From Planctomycetia bacterium (GTDB lineage: Bacteria > Planctomycetota > GCA-002687715): a stretch of DNA of 61,502 bases. How positions within the stretch are numbered: position 1 is the stretch's first letter; every line of letters starts with the position of its first letter. Of this stretch, positions 49,481 through 58,237 are shown one piece after another. The stretch lies in NCBI GenBank assembly GCA_005790545.1, contig SXUL01000018.1:1-61502 (forward strand), written 5' to 3'. The translations under genes and the position numbers were made by a program. The notes under the pieces are model-generated. The model ran no database searches and was not told the DNA's origin. It saw only the letters and a list, made by a program, of their open reading frames with translations.

Positions 49481-51559
49481 ATGCGCTGTGCAGCCTTGTG
49501 TTTCTTTCTTCTCGTTGCGGCGACCCCGGGCCAGGTCCTCGTTGATCTGCGTGCGGCCGGAGGGCGGATCCCGGCTGCAGTGCCCGCGGCCAAGTCTCCG
49601 CACCTGCCTTTGCGAGTGAGCGTGCGCAGCGCGCGCATGGAGCTGACGGACGAGGTCGCGCACACGGTCGTTGAACTGCGGATTGGCAACCCGAATGGCA
49701 CGGATCTCGCCGGCCGGTTGCTCGTTCCGTTGCCACCACGCGTGATCCCGAGTTCCGTGAAGATCAAGCTTGCGGCGTCCGACCTCGCTGCGAGCACCAT
49801 GGATACAAGCGCAGCCTCACGGGCCTTGCGTGATGCCGTACGGGCCGGAGCGCCTGCTGCCATGCTCTCCGGTGCCGGAGCGCCTCACCTTGTGGCCGAG
49901 GTGCCAATGGTGGCTGCTGCGGCGGAAACGGTGCTGCGCATTGAACATGATGCGGCCGTGGCGAGCGAAGCTCGCACCGTACGTCACGAACTCGTCTTCG
50001 CGAGTGGCCAGCAACCGGAATCCTGTCAGGCGCGCGTCACCAGCCAGAAGCCCATCAGCGTTGTGCACGCGGGCGGCGAAGACGTGACGATCGTGCGCCT
50101 CAATCCAAACACGGTCGATCTGAAGTGGCTGAGACCATCATCCCGTCCGCGTGTCGTGTCCCATTGCGATCTCGTTCAGTGCACGCCCCAGATCAGCTTG
50201 GCGAAGGATGTGGACGACAGCAGGGTGTTCGCGCTCTACTTCGCCGCTCCCGAGGCGACAGCGGAGGACGCACGTCCCGTCGAGGCGGCACCGCGGGACA
50301 TCGTGTTCGCCGTGGATACGAGCGGTTCCATGCGCGGCGAGCACGCGTTGCTCGCACGGGAAGTGTGTCGTCGTGTGACCGCGAAGCTGAGTGCGCGGGA
50401 CCGGGTGGCAGTCGTGAACTTCAGTGGAGAGGCCAGAGTGGCCCAACCGCTGGTCGCCGCTGACGCCGGCGGAGTCGCAGGCTTGAGCCGTGCCCTTGAG
50501 GCGCTGCCTGCTGCCGGAGGCACCAATCTCGTGGAGGGACTTGAGACCGCGCTCCGCCTCGTCGATCCGCTGCGGGAGCCGCACGTGGTGCTTTGCACAG
50601 ATGGCTTGCCGACGGTCGGTGCCACATCCACGCGTTCGGTGCTGAAGCATCTCCGTTCCGCGAACTCGCGGCACGTTCCAGTACACGTGGTCACTGTTGG
50701 CCAGGCGGAGGAAGCGCCCCTGCTCGACATGCTCGCGGATCTGTCTGGCGCAACTCGACTCCGCGTGCCGTCACTCACGGATGCCGCTGATGCCGCGGCG
50801 CGCTTGCAGCGTGATATGGGCCCCGCGGTCCTTCACATCGGCGCCATCAGCGTGGAGGGAGGCACACTCACCGAGCTCACGTTGCCGGGTCGTCGCGGGA
50901 TTCCTGCGGGGGGGAGGGCCCTCGTCACAGGGCGCATCGCGTCGGCGACCACTGCGACGCTCAAAGTCGAGTATTCAACCGGCAGCGGTCCCTCGAGCTC
51001 CACATACTCCGTGCCGCGAGAGCTCAACACCGACGAGAGCTGGGTTGCGGGTTTGCACGGCATGCGTTGGCTCAGTCATCAACTCACGTATTGGCGTGAA
51101 GCAGGTGAAGCGGAAGCGGGACGTCGCGAGATCGAAGCGTGGGGCCGCCGCTACGGGATCCCGACACCATTCGGAGCCAGAGTGTTTGGCGGAGTTGCTG
51201 CGCAATGGCCGCAGGAGCGTGGTCGCGCAGGCGGAGCAGAGGCTCGCGACACGCCCGGCTCGGCGCAGCCCGTCCCTTCCAAGCAGGCAGGATTCGCGTG
51301 GGCGGTTGTGCCTCTCTTGCACGAGATGCGTCGTGTCGGCGGGAGAGTCTTCGTGCGCGAGGAGTCCGGTTGGATCGAGTCGCGGCTCTCAGGAACTCCG
51401 TTGCCGACAGACGCTCAGCGCCTGCTCCGCATTGGTGAGGGCTCCGACGCTTGGGATGTGCTGCTCGACGAGGCGCCGGAATTGTCTGCCGTGTTTGCGC
51501 TTGAAGCGCCGATCCTCTTTGAGTCGGCCGGGCGCCTGGTGCAGATCGTGGCCCGGTAG
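49481..51559 (+). CDS. Secreted VIT plus VWA domain protein
   Basis: 692 residues with a signal peptide (CAALCFFLLVAATPGQ). A VIT-like domain at about 35-180 contains the ELTDEVAHTVVELRIGNPNG strand pattern. A von Willebrand factor A domain at about 275-450 has the MIDAS residues DTSGSM, the Thr in GGTNL and the Asp in CTDGLPT. The C-terminal region is unassigned. These proteins bind other proteins through a metal site, like inter-alpha-trypsin inhibitor heavy chains. It directly follows the anti-sigma gene and may be its signal input or regulated output. Confidence 0.88.
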   Translation: MRCAALCFFLLVAATPGQVLVDLRAAGGRIPAAVPAAKSPHLPLRVSVRSARMELTDEVAHTVVELRIGNPNGTDLAGRLLVPLPPRVIPSSVKIKLAASDLAASTMDTSAASRALRDAVRAGAPAAMLSGAGAPHLVAEVPMVAAAAETVLRIEHDAAVASEARTVRHELVFASGQQPESCQARVTSQKPISVVHAGGEDVTIVRLNPNTVDLKWLRPSSRPRVVSHCDLVQCTPQISLAKDVDDSRVFALYFAAPEATAEDARPVEAAPRDIVFAVDTSGSMRGEHALLAREVCRRVTAKLSARDRVAVVNFSGEARVAQPLVAADAGGVAGLSRALEALPAAGGTNLVEGLETALRLVDPLREPHVVLCTDGLPTVGATSTRSVLKHLRSANSRHVPVHVVTVGQAEEAPLLDMLADLSGATRLRVPSLTDAADAAARLQRDMGPAVLHIGAISVEGGTLTELTLPGRRGIPAGGRALVTGRIASATTATLKVEYSTGSGPSSSTYSVPRELNTDESWVAGLHGMRWLSHQLTYWREAGEAEAGRREIEAWGRRYGIPTPFGARVFGGVAAQWPQERGRAGGAEARDTPGSAQPVPSKQAGFAWAVVPLLHEMRRVGGRVFVREESGWIESRLSGTPLPTDAQRLLRIGEGSDAWDVLLDEAPELSAVFALEAPILFESAGRLVQIVAR

Positions 51560-51560
51560 C

Positions 51561-52640
51561 TCAGGGCTGAAGGCCCGCGAGTTCGTGGGCGCGTTCAAGG
51601 GTGCGCTGCGCGCGCGCATCGTTTGTGAGCGCCGCTTCGCTCTGAATCAACTGCGCCGCTTCCGCAGCGAATCCGTGGTGCAGGTAGACGTTGGCGGTCA
51701 CGAGGCGACGTGCCGGGCCCTCGGCAAGGAGGCGCGCGCTGCCGGTCAGCGCTTCTTCGAGCCGCGCTTCTTTCTGCTTGTCCACGACCCAAGTGGTGAG
51801 TGCGAGGCGGTGACCGTCCACGTCAAGAAGCTCTGCACTGAGCCGCCCGCCAGCGAGCGGGGCCGCCGGAATGGCGATGCGTTCCGCTCCGGATTCAGGC
51901 AGACGCACATTCAGAAGTTCCACTTGCGGTGAGCCGAGCGTGTGCACAACAAGGCGCGCTCCGCGGGGAGCACCGCGGATGATGAAATGCGTTGCGGCGC
52001 TGGTGACGAAGTCGCGCGGCAGCATGAACTCCGCGCGCGGCGTACCGTCGCGCATGACGCGGCGACCGACGGCCGGACTGCTGAAGGGATGCCCGCCCAC
52101 GTCGTCGCCGAGGCTCATCTGGGCCAGAGCGCGCAATGGATTCTGGCCAGCGGATTCCGAGTCGTGCACGAGCTCTGCAATCCGGTGCGCGTCGCCGTTT
52201 CGCAAGGCTGCGTGCATGGAGTCATCCCACGGCACCACGGGTGACAGGATTTCGACGGTCAAGAAGGCCACCACGAGCACGGCAGCAGCGGCCGCGCAGA
52301 CACGCATGCGTGTCGCATTGCGTGCGGAGCGCAGAAGTTGGCGTTCATCAGCAACCGCGGCAGCGAGAACAGGATCGTGAAGCATGGCGCGTTCAATCAA
52401 AGCCGCTCGCGCGGCGGGGAGCCGCCCGTGGATGTAGGCTGCCACATCGTTTCCGTCTGGGGCGTCTTGTTCCGCGGAAGCCATATGCGCTGCTCCATAG
52501 TGGCTGAGCAGCCATGCCGTCATTTGCTCGCTCTTCTCGTCGTCAGAAGCATGCATGGGGATGTCGCGTGGCCCCCGGGTGGAGGCGGGGAGAACCGACG
52601 CTTCAGAGGGAGGATCAGCAGGATGCTCGGGATTGCGCAT
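51561..52640 (-). CDS. Membrane anti-sigma-like protein of the CHAT operon
   Basis: 359 residues. The N-terminal ~110 residues have the helical plan of anti-sigma domains (DVAAYIHGRLPAARAALIERAMLHDPVLAAAVADERQLL) but lack the zinc-binding His/Cys. A membrane helix follows at about 115-135 (VCAAAAAVLVVAFLTVEIL), then a ~220-residue extracytoplasmic domain. The ATG at 52640 has GGAG 8 nt upstream and overlaps the sigma gene by 26 nt, indicating coupled translation. It is the likely inhibitor of the sigma-like factor encoded upstream, inferred from position and layout. Confidence 0.75.
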   Translation of the reverse strand: MRNPEHPADPPSEASVLPASTRGPRDIPMHASDDEKSEQMTAWLLSHYGAAHMASAEQDAPDGNDVAAYIHGRLPAARAALIERAMLHDPVLAAAVADERQLLRSARNATRMRVCAAAAAVLVVAFLTVEILSPVVPWDDSMHAALRNGDAHRIAELVHDSESAGQNPLRALAQMSLGDDVGGHPFSSPAVGRRVMRDGTPRAEFMLPRDFVTSAATHFIIRGAPRGARLVVHTLGSPQVELLNVRLPESGAERIAIPAAPLAGGRLSAELLDVDGHRLALTTWVVDKQKEARLEEALTGSARLLAEGPARRLVTANVYLHHGFAAEAAQLIQSEAALTNDARAQRTLERAHELAGLQP

Positions 52641-53604
52641 TTTCCGCTCCGGCCGGTCCAGGCGCCCCCGTCGTGTCGAGGCCGGCCAGCCAGGCAACGA
52701 GGCGATCTGCCTGCAATTCCGAGAGCTGGACCTCCAGTTGCAGGCCCCGCCGTACCGCCCGCAGGAAGCGCTCCCTCACGTCTTTGTACCAGCGGTTGAT
52801 CTTGAACGGACTGATGCCCAGTTCTTCCGCGAGCGCGACCTGGGTCAGCTGGCGCCCTGGCAGAACCGCCAGCATGCGCCGCTCGTCGCGGTCGAGTTGT
52901 GCGAGCGCCTCCGGCACCACGCGCGCGAGGATGCGATCCCACTCCTCGCGACTGGCGCATTCGGCAGGATCGAGATCGCGGGCGGCCGGGAGCAGATCCT
53001 CTGCAGTGCCATCCTCTGCTGCGAGTTGGGAGAGGGGCACGCCGACGCGGGGATCCTTCCGCCGCGAGAGCCCGGCCCGCCACAGATTGAACACCACCTG
53101 ACGCACCCACGCACCGATGGGTGCAGTGGCGCGGTAGCTAGCGATGCGACCATCAAGGTAAAACGCTCCCAGCGCGCCATCTTCGACATCTTTCAGTGTG
53201 AGGCGTCCCAGCAGTGATCTGGATTCCGAGCCGAGGCTTCGTACCGCTGCGGCGACGATGCCCTCAAAGTGGAGCCACGCATCCTCGCGCCCGAGGCGGA
53301 GCGCTTCGGCAAACCAGGCGTCCGCGAGAACAACGCGCTTGATGGCGCTGCGCGGAACATCGCCCTCGATGCGGACGATGGCGCTGGCACAGCGGGCGAG
53401 TGCGCGCGCAGCATCGGTGGTCGTGAGTCCGAAGGCGCCGAAGACCGCGACTCCAGCACACTGCATGGCGTCAATGCGCTGCGACTCGGACTCACTCAAC
53501 AACCGGAGGGATTGCTCGTCTCCATCGGCTGCACGCTGCAGGAGGTCCGCTTCCACCTGCGCTTCCGCAGTACACACGGCGCTCGCGAGTCTGGTCTTGC
53601 GCAT
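52615..53604 (-). CDS. Large ECF-like sigma factor of the CHAT operon
   Basis: 329 residues. The N-terminal ~110 residues are helical. A region-2-like segment at about 125-190 includes ASYRATAPIGAWVRQVVFNLWRAGLSRRK, matching the ECF helix that melts the -10. Region 4 at about 235-285 has LDRDERRMLAVLPGRQLTQVALAEELGISPFKINRWYKDVRERFLRA. GAGGAGAAACC precedes the ATG. It lies 9 nt after the CHAT gene and overlaps the anti-sigma-like gene, so all three form one operon. Confidence 0.8.
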   Translation of the reverse strand: MRKTRLASAVCTAEAQVEADLLQRAADGDEQSLRLLSESESQRIDAMQCAGVAVFGAFGLTTTDAARALARCASAIVRIEGDVPRSAIKRVVLADAWFAEALRLGREDAWLHFEGIVAAAVRSLGSESRSLLGRLTLKDVEDGALGAFYLDGRIASYRATAPIGAWVRQVVFNLWRAGLSRRKDPRVGVPLSQLAAEDGTAEDLLPAARDLDPAECASREEWDRILARVVPEALAQLDRDERRMLAVLPGRQLTQVALAEELGISPFKINRWYKDVRERFLRAVRRGLQLEVQLSELQADRLVAWLAGLDTTGAPGPAGAENAQSRASC

Positions 53605-53613
53605 GGTTTCTCC

Positions 53614-56600
53614 TCAGGGATGTCCAAAGGCGAGCCATGGCGCCCAGTGGCCTGGCCAGCTCGTGCGCGCTGTGGCGGCGCAACTGCGTTGCACCGCGCA
53701 CAGCGCCGCGCCGGGGGTTCGTGTTGGTTGCGCTCGCAACTCTTCATAGAAACCTGAAAGCAACGTGGCGGAAGCAGTATCCGCCACCGGCATGCAGGCA
53801 GCGACGACGCAACGCGCTCCTGCTGCGAGGAACGCATGGGGCAAGCCGATTCCGCCTTCATAGCCGGCGTTGTGGCTGGCAGCGCTGCAGCAGGATGCCA
53901 GCACCACCAGCGGACGCGAAGGAAGCTGGAGATGGCGGAGGTCCGCGCTGCGCAGGCGGGCATTCTTGTGGTCAGATCCAGAGAGAGCGAGCTCCGAACC
54001 ACCCCGCTCGCCGACGACAGCATGGGTTGCGAAGTGAATGATGGTCGGGCTGCTCCGCAATTCATCCAGCACGGCGCCGCGATGGGCTGCCGTTCCGGCG
54101 AGCACACTGGCCTTGTCGCCATAGAGGCGGCGGAACAGGTCTCCTTCGAGACGACTGCCGGGAAGCGGCGGCAGAGAGGTCACGGGATCTGCGACGAGCA
54201 GGACCCGCTCCGCGGGTGCCGGTGCAGCCGTCTTGGGTGCTGCATGAAGCGTGGCGAGACAGGGGATTTCTGCAACGGATTCAATGCCCCGGCGCGCCAC
54301 GAGGAACGGCGCTCTGGACCAGTCCGTGCAGCCGGGCGGAGGTGCGAAAGGCTGGGTGAGGAGCGCGGCGAAGGGCACACCACTCAGTTCCGCCGGCGGG
54401 AGACAACAGATTTCGCGCGCCCCTGTGAGTACATGGGCCACAGGATCGAAGAGGATCTTCCACAGCGCGTGCCCTTCGCTCGACGCGACCTCGGTCTGGA
54501 ACGGGGCGGCCGTCCATTCCATGCTGCGGCGCCAGACATGCAGCTTGCGCATCAGCGTGTCGCGATCCAAGGCGATCCGCGCACAGGCGATGCGCTCCGC
54601 ACTGCATGCGAGGACGAATGCGCCGCGCGTGGTGAGCGCATGGGCCACGACGACGCGGCCGGCAGCAAGCAATCTGCGAGCCCCCATCCAGGAGAGGGAT
54701 TCAGTCAACCCCGCTGTCCCTCCGCGAGAGCTCATCACACGCCTGATCTTCAGGCTGCGCGCGCGCAGGTTGTCCAATTCGAGCAACGCCTCACGGGCGG
54801 CGCCCTCCGTGGCCAGACTTGCCGCTCGTTCGAGGAGGAGCCCGGCGATGCGGTCATGAATGAACTCGAAGCGCATGGAGAGTCCATCCGGCGCCATCAG
54901 TCCCATCTGAGCGCGCAGTTGCGTCTCGCAACGCGCGGCTCGTCTCCAGGCATCAAGGGCATCGCCGCAGGCGCCCCTCGCCTCAAGGTCGCGCGCGCGG
55001 AGGGCCTCGACGAGAGCAGGGGCCTCAAGCCCCGCGGGACCGTTCAGCAAATGGGGATGATCTCTGGCGATGGTCTCGAGCCAGGACTGTGCGGCGCGCA
55101 CGTACGGTTCACCGGACCGCGCACCCCGGTCGCAAAGATCGAGTTCTTGCAACAGCAGGTGCCCGCGCAGCACCTCCAAGGCATCCAGAGGCGCGAGCAG
55201 CGACGCCGATCCGTACTTCTCCCGCGCGAGGTTGTCCACCGCGTCAGCAAGCGCCAGCCGCATGGGCGCGAGTTCGCGCATGCTCTCGCCATTGAGACGG
55301 TTTCTGCACCAGAAGATCTCCGCTTTCAAGCGCAGAATCCGGGCACGGGCCAGCCTCTGGTGCGCATTCTCGTCCTCCGCAGGTGCGTTCAACGCGGGGA
55401 CCTGCGCTTCCGCCTCGGCGAGGCGGCCGAGGCTCACGAGAATCGTGGCGAGATTGATGCGTGCGGCTGCATTGCACAGCTCCGGGTTCCTGCTGGCACA
55501 GGGCGCGAGGGCCGCCGCATCCTCAGCCGCGGCGATGGCTGCATCACCCTCGCCAAGTTGGGCGAGCAGACGCGACTGCGCCCAGAGGGCCCTGATGCGT
55601 GCGTCAGCCGCGGCAGGTGTCGTGGCGACCTTGATGGCGTTGTCGACAGCGGCCAGTGCTTCGACCAGATTGCCTTCGACGGTAGCCATCTGGGCGTAGA
55701 CCAGTTCCCGTTCGGCACGGAGCTCTGGCTCAGCCCCCGAGAGAGCCTCAGGATCGATGCTCGCAAGGGTGGCGCGCGCGGTCACGGTGCGCTGCAGGCG
55801 CAATTCCAGATCGGCCCGGAGCACTTTCACTTCCACGACGAGGGAACGGCGCAGCGGTGCTTCTGGCTCCGCCGCGCTGATCTTCACGGCTGCGCGCAGA
55901 GCGGTCTCGGCGTCTGCATGAGCCTCAGAGAGCCTGCCCAGTTCCAGTGCGGCTCGCGCCGCAACGATCGAGAGTCTCGCAGCGATTCCCGCGCGTGGTG
56001 CGGGATCAAGGGGCGCTTCGCGCACACACACGAGAGCCTCGGCATTGCGCTGCTTGCGCAGCAAGTGATCGGCGGCCTGAAGGCGCCATTCTGCCAACAG
56101 CGCTCGCGAAGCGGTGTCGAGAGGTGCGGACTTGAGCTGGACAAAGAGTCCGGCGAGATGGTCCAGATGCACGGCAGCCTCTTCGTCAAAACCACGCCGT
56201 GCAGTCAGAACCGCGCGAAGCGATGCCAACTGCGCTCTGGCGAAGGGCGGCAGGTCATGTGCTTCGCCGAGGCTTGAGAGCAGCGACTCGGCCAGCACGG
56301 CGCCGTCATGTTGAAGAGCAAGAGCTGCAGCCTCGATGAGCGCGAGACGCGCGAACCCGTCCGCGAGGAGGTCATGGTGTTGGAACAGATCCGTGCAACG
56401 TCCCAGTGCACGAGCGCGATCCTTCCACGCCGTTGCCGGGAGTGCGCGGGTCCTCGCGACTTCTGTGAGCGTGAGGTGGCGCTGAAGCTCTCGATCTTCG
56501 AAGCGTTCTGCAAAGGCAGTGCATCCAGCGATTGCTCCAGTTGTCACGGTTGTTGCGTTGAGCAGCGCGGGGTAATCAGCACTGGCGTGCGCATCGCGCT

Positions 56601-56961
56601 CCACTTGCCGCGCCTTCGCGAGTTCGATGAGCAATTCCGTCCGGTGTGCGCGTTCGCGAACCGGGATGTGGCGCAGCGGTACGAGGTCCTCGCTGAAGGC
56701 GCGGGTCGTGAGGAGCTGGTCCAGGGCCTCTGCCACACGGGTCGGAAAATCCGGTTGGCCGGTTGCATCCACTGCGCGGAGTTCGGAGATGCAATGTTGG
56801 AGCAGGAAGTGCCACAGACCTCCCGCTTCGTGGCGGTGCACGTGCAGGCCGTCCAGCAGCGCGGCGGGGTCTGCTTGGCGGAGGAGATCGAGCCGCGCGA
56901 GGCCTTCGGTATCCTGCGCGACGCCGAGTTGTTGAACGGCGAGCAGCATCAGGACGGCCAT
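53614..56961 (-). CDS. Exported TPR-CHAT caspase-like protease
   Basis: About 1115 residues. The ATG at 56961 starts a signal-peptide-like segment (AVLMLLAVQQLGVAQD). Residues about 50-780 are alpha-helical TPR-type repeats. The C-terminal ~250 residues are a CHAT domain, a caspase-clan cysteine protease: catalytic His980 in IIHFATHA and Cys1024 or Cys1025 in VVLASCCSA, followed by GIGLPHAFLAAGARCVVAACMPVAD. Both catalytic residues are in place. Start choice is uncertain; a GTG at 56988 with AGAGG close by is an alternative. It is the first gene of an operon with a sigma factor and a membrane anti-sigma-like protein, its obvious candidate substrate. Confidence 0.88.
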   Translation of the reverse strand: MAVLMLLAVQQLGVAQDTEGLARLDLLRQADPAALLDGLHVHRHEAGGLWHFLLQHCISELRAVDATGQPDFPTRVAEALDQLLTTRAFSEDLVPLRHIPVRERAHRTELLIELAKARQVERDAHASADYPALLNATTVTTGAIAGCTAFAERFEDRELQRHLTLTEVARTRALPATAWKDRARALGRCTDLFQHHDLLADGFARLALIEAAALALQHDGAVLAESLLSSLGEAHDLPPFARAQLASLRAVLTARRGFDEEAAVHLDHLAGLFVQLKSAPLDTASRALLAEWRLQAADHLLRKQRNAEALVCVREAPLDPAPRAGIAARLSIVAARAALELGRLSEAHADAETALRAAVKISAAEPEAPLRRSLVVEVKVLRADLELRLQRTVTARATLASIDPEALSGAEPELRAERELVYAQMATVEGNLVEALAAVDNAIKVATTPAAADARIRALWAQSRLLAQLGEGDAAIAAAEDAAALAPCASRNPELCNAAARINLATILVSLGRLAEAEAQVPALNAPAEDENAHQRLARARILRLKAEIFWCRNRLNGESMRELAPMRLALADAVDNLAREKYGSASLLAPLDALEVLRGHLLLQELDLCDRGARSGEPYVRAAQSWLETIARDHPHLLNGPAGLEAPALVEALRARDLEARGACGDALDAWRRAARCETQLRAQMGLMAPDGLSMRFEFIHDRIAGLLLERAASLATEGAAREALLELDNLRARSLKIRRVMSSRGGTAGLTESLSWMGARRLLAAGRVVVAHALTTRGAFVLACSAERIACARIALDRDTLMRKLHVWRRSMEWTAAPFQTEVASSEGHALWKILFDPVAHVLTGAREICCLPPAELSGVPFAALLTQPFAPPPGCTDWSRAPFLVARRGIESVAEIPCLATLHAAPKTAAPAPAERVLLVADPVTSLPPLPGSRLEGDLFRRLYGDKASVLAGTAAHRGAVLDELRSSPTIIHFATHAVVGERGGSELALSGSDHKNARLRSADLRHLQLPSRPLVVLASCCSAASHNAGYEGGIGLPHAFLAAGARCVVAACMPVADTASATLLSGFYEELRAQPTRTPGAALCAVQRSCAATARTSWPGHWAPWLAFGHP

Positions 56962-57223
56962 GCAGCGATGGACGCTGCGCCCGACCACGGACCTCTGGTT
57001 GGAGGAGCAGACCACGTTCTTGCGGTCGACCAACGGGGCGCCGTGGGGACAGGCGGCGCGGCGCACGGCCGGCACATGAGTTCCATAGAAGCCCAGCGGG
57101 CGTTGATTGTTCGAGGTGGAGTTTTTTGACCATGGCCAGCCGTGGGGCCCTATCACCGGCAGCATGGTTGGAGTCCGGGCGGCTCGCTGGTAGCCTCGGC
57201 ACGGGAAATCGCAGCGCGCCGCC

Positions 57224-58237
57224 ATGTTCGTCCTGCTCAAAGAAGGCATCTCGGAAGCTCAACTCAAGGAAGTTGTGGATTCGGCGGAAGCTGCCGGTGC
57301 CGCAGAGGTTTGCGTCACCAAGACCGGCACCAGACCAATGCTGCGGGTGCGGGGTGGCTCCAGCCAACAACAGACGAGATTTGAACGCCTTCCCGGGGTT
57401 GAACGAGTTCTGCAGACGGATGGCCCTTGGGTTCTCGCAGGCCGCACATTCCAGCCGGAGAACAGCATCGTGCACGTTGGCCGGGCGGCATTCGGCAGCC
57501 AGCGCGTGGAAATCGTGGGCGGGCCGTGTGCCGTTGAGTCATTGGACCAGCTCCGCGAGGTCGCCGAATCCGTCGCCCGTTCGGGAGCACGCGTCCTGCG
57601 TGGCGGGGCATTCAAGCCACGGACATCGCCCTACGCCTTCCAGGGCCTCGGCGAACGAGGGCTCGAGCTCTTGCGCACCGTGGCCGATGAGTTCGGATTG
57701 GCGGTGGTGACCGAAGTGATGGCGCCGGAGCAGGCGGAGTTGGTCGCGCGTTACGCCGACATGCTGCAAATCGGTTCGCGCAGCGTGCAGAACTTCCCGT
57801 TGCTTGAGGCCGCTGCCCGGACGGGCAAGCCGGTGATGCTCAAGCGCGGCATGATGTCCGAGATCGACGAGCTTCTCGCCAGTGCCGAGTACATCCTCCT
57901 GCGTGGCAATGCTCAGGTGGTCTTGTGCGAGCGCGGGCTCCGCGGCTTCGACCGCCAGACGCGCAACGTGCTCGATGTTGTCGCAGTGCCGCTGCTGAAA
58001 CTGCTCACGCACTTGCCAGTCATCGTTGATCCGAGCCACGCCACCGGACGCTCTGAGCTTGTCATTCCTGCGGCACTCGCTGCTGTGGCTGCCGGCGCCG
58101 ATGGTCTCCTCGTGGAGGTGCACGAACACCCGGAGGCCGCACTCTCCGATGGTCGGCAGGCGTTGAATGCCGCGGAGTTCGCTGATCTCATCGCGAAGGC
58201 AGCAGCCGTCGCCACGGCGGTCTCCCGCTCCGCATGA
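57224..58237 (+). CDS. DAHP synthase, type I-beta (3-deoxy-7-phosphoheptulonate synthase)
   Basis: 337 residues. It condenses phosphoenolpyruvate with erythrose 4-phosphate, the first step of the shikimate pathway. A ~75-residue N-terminal ferredoxin-like regulatory domain (MFVLLKEGISEAQLKEVVD) precedes the barrel with GGPCAVES, LRGGAFKPRTSPYAFQG, GSRSVQNFPLL, LKRGM and DPSHATGR. This is the AroA(beta)/KdsA-related branch, often inhibited through its N-terminal domain. Upstream, 56962-57223 holds no gene; TAGCCT at 57190 is a possible -10. Its stop overlaps the cytochrome ATG. Confidence 0.95.
   Translation: MFVLLKEGISEAQLKEVVDSAEAAGAAEVCVTKTGTRPMLRVRGGSSQQQTRFERLPGVERVLQTDGPWVLAGRTFQPENSIVHVGRAAFGSQRVEIVGGPCAVESLDQLREVAESVARSGARVLRGGAFKPRTSPYAFQGLGERGLELLRTVADEFGLAVVTEVMAPEQAELVARYADMLQIGSRSVQNFPLLEAAARTGKPVMLKRGMMSEIDELLASAEYILLRGNAQVVLCERGLRGFDRQTRNVLDVVAVPLLKLLTHLPVIVDPSHATGRSELVIPAALAAVAAGADGLLVEVHEHPEAALSDGRQALNAAEFADLIAKAAAVATAVSRSA

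Noticed and set aside
53836-56277. Very long antisense ORF of 813 codons inside the CHAT gene, and similar antisense ORFs at 68-1285, 2727-4319, 8897-10660 and 39715-41307.
   Set aside because: They lie opposite well-supported genes, lack ribosome-binding sites and recognisable domains, and are expected by chance in GC-rich coding sequence.
53614-56961. Type III-E CRISPR (Craspase) locus.
   Set aside because: No direct repeats, gRAMP, Cas1/Cas2 or other Cas proteins are present, and the CHAT protein carries a signal peptide.
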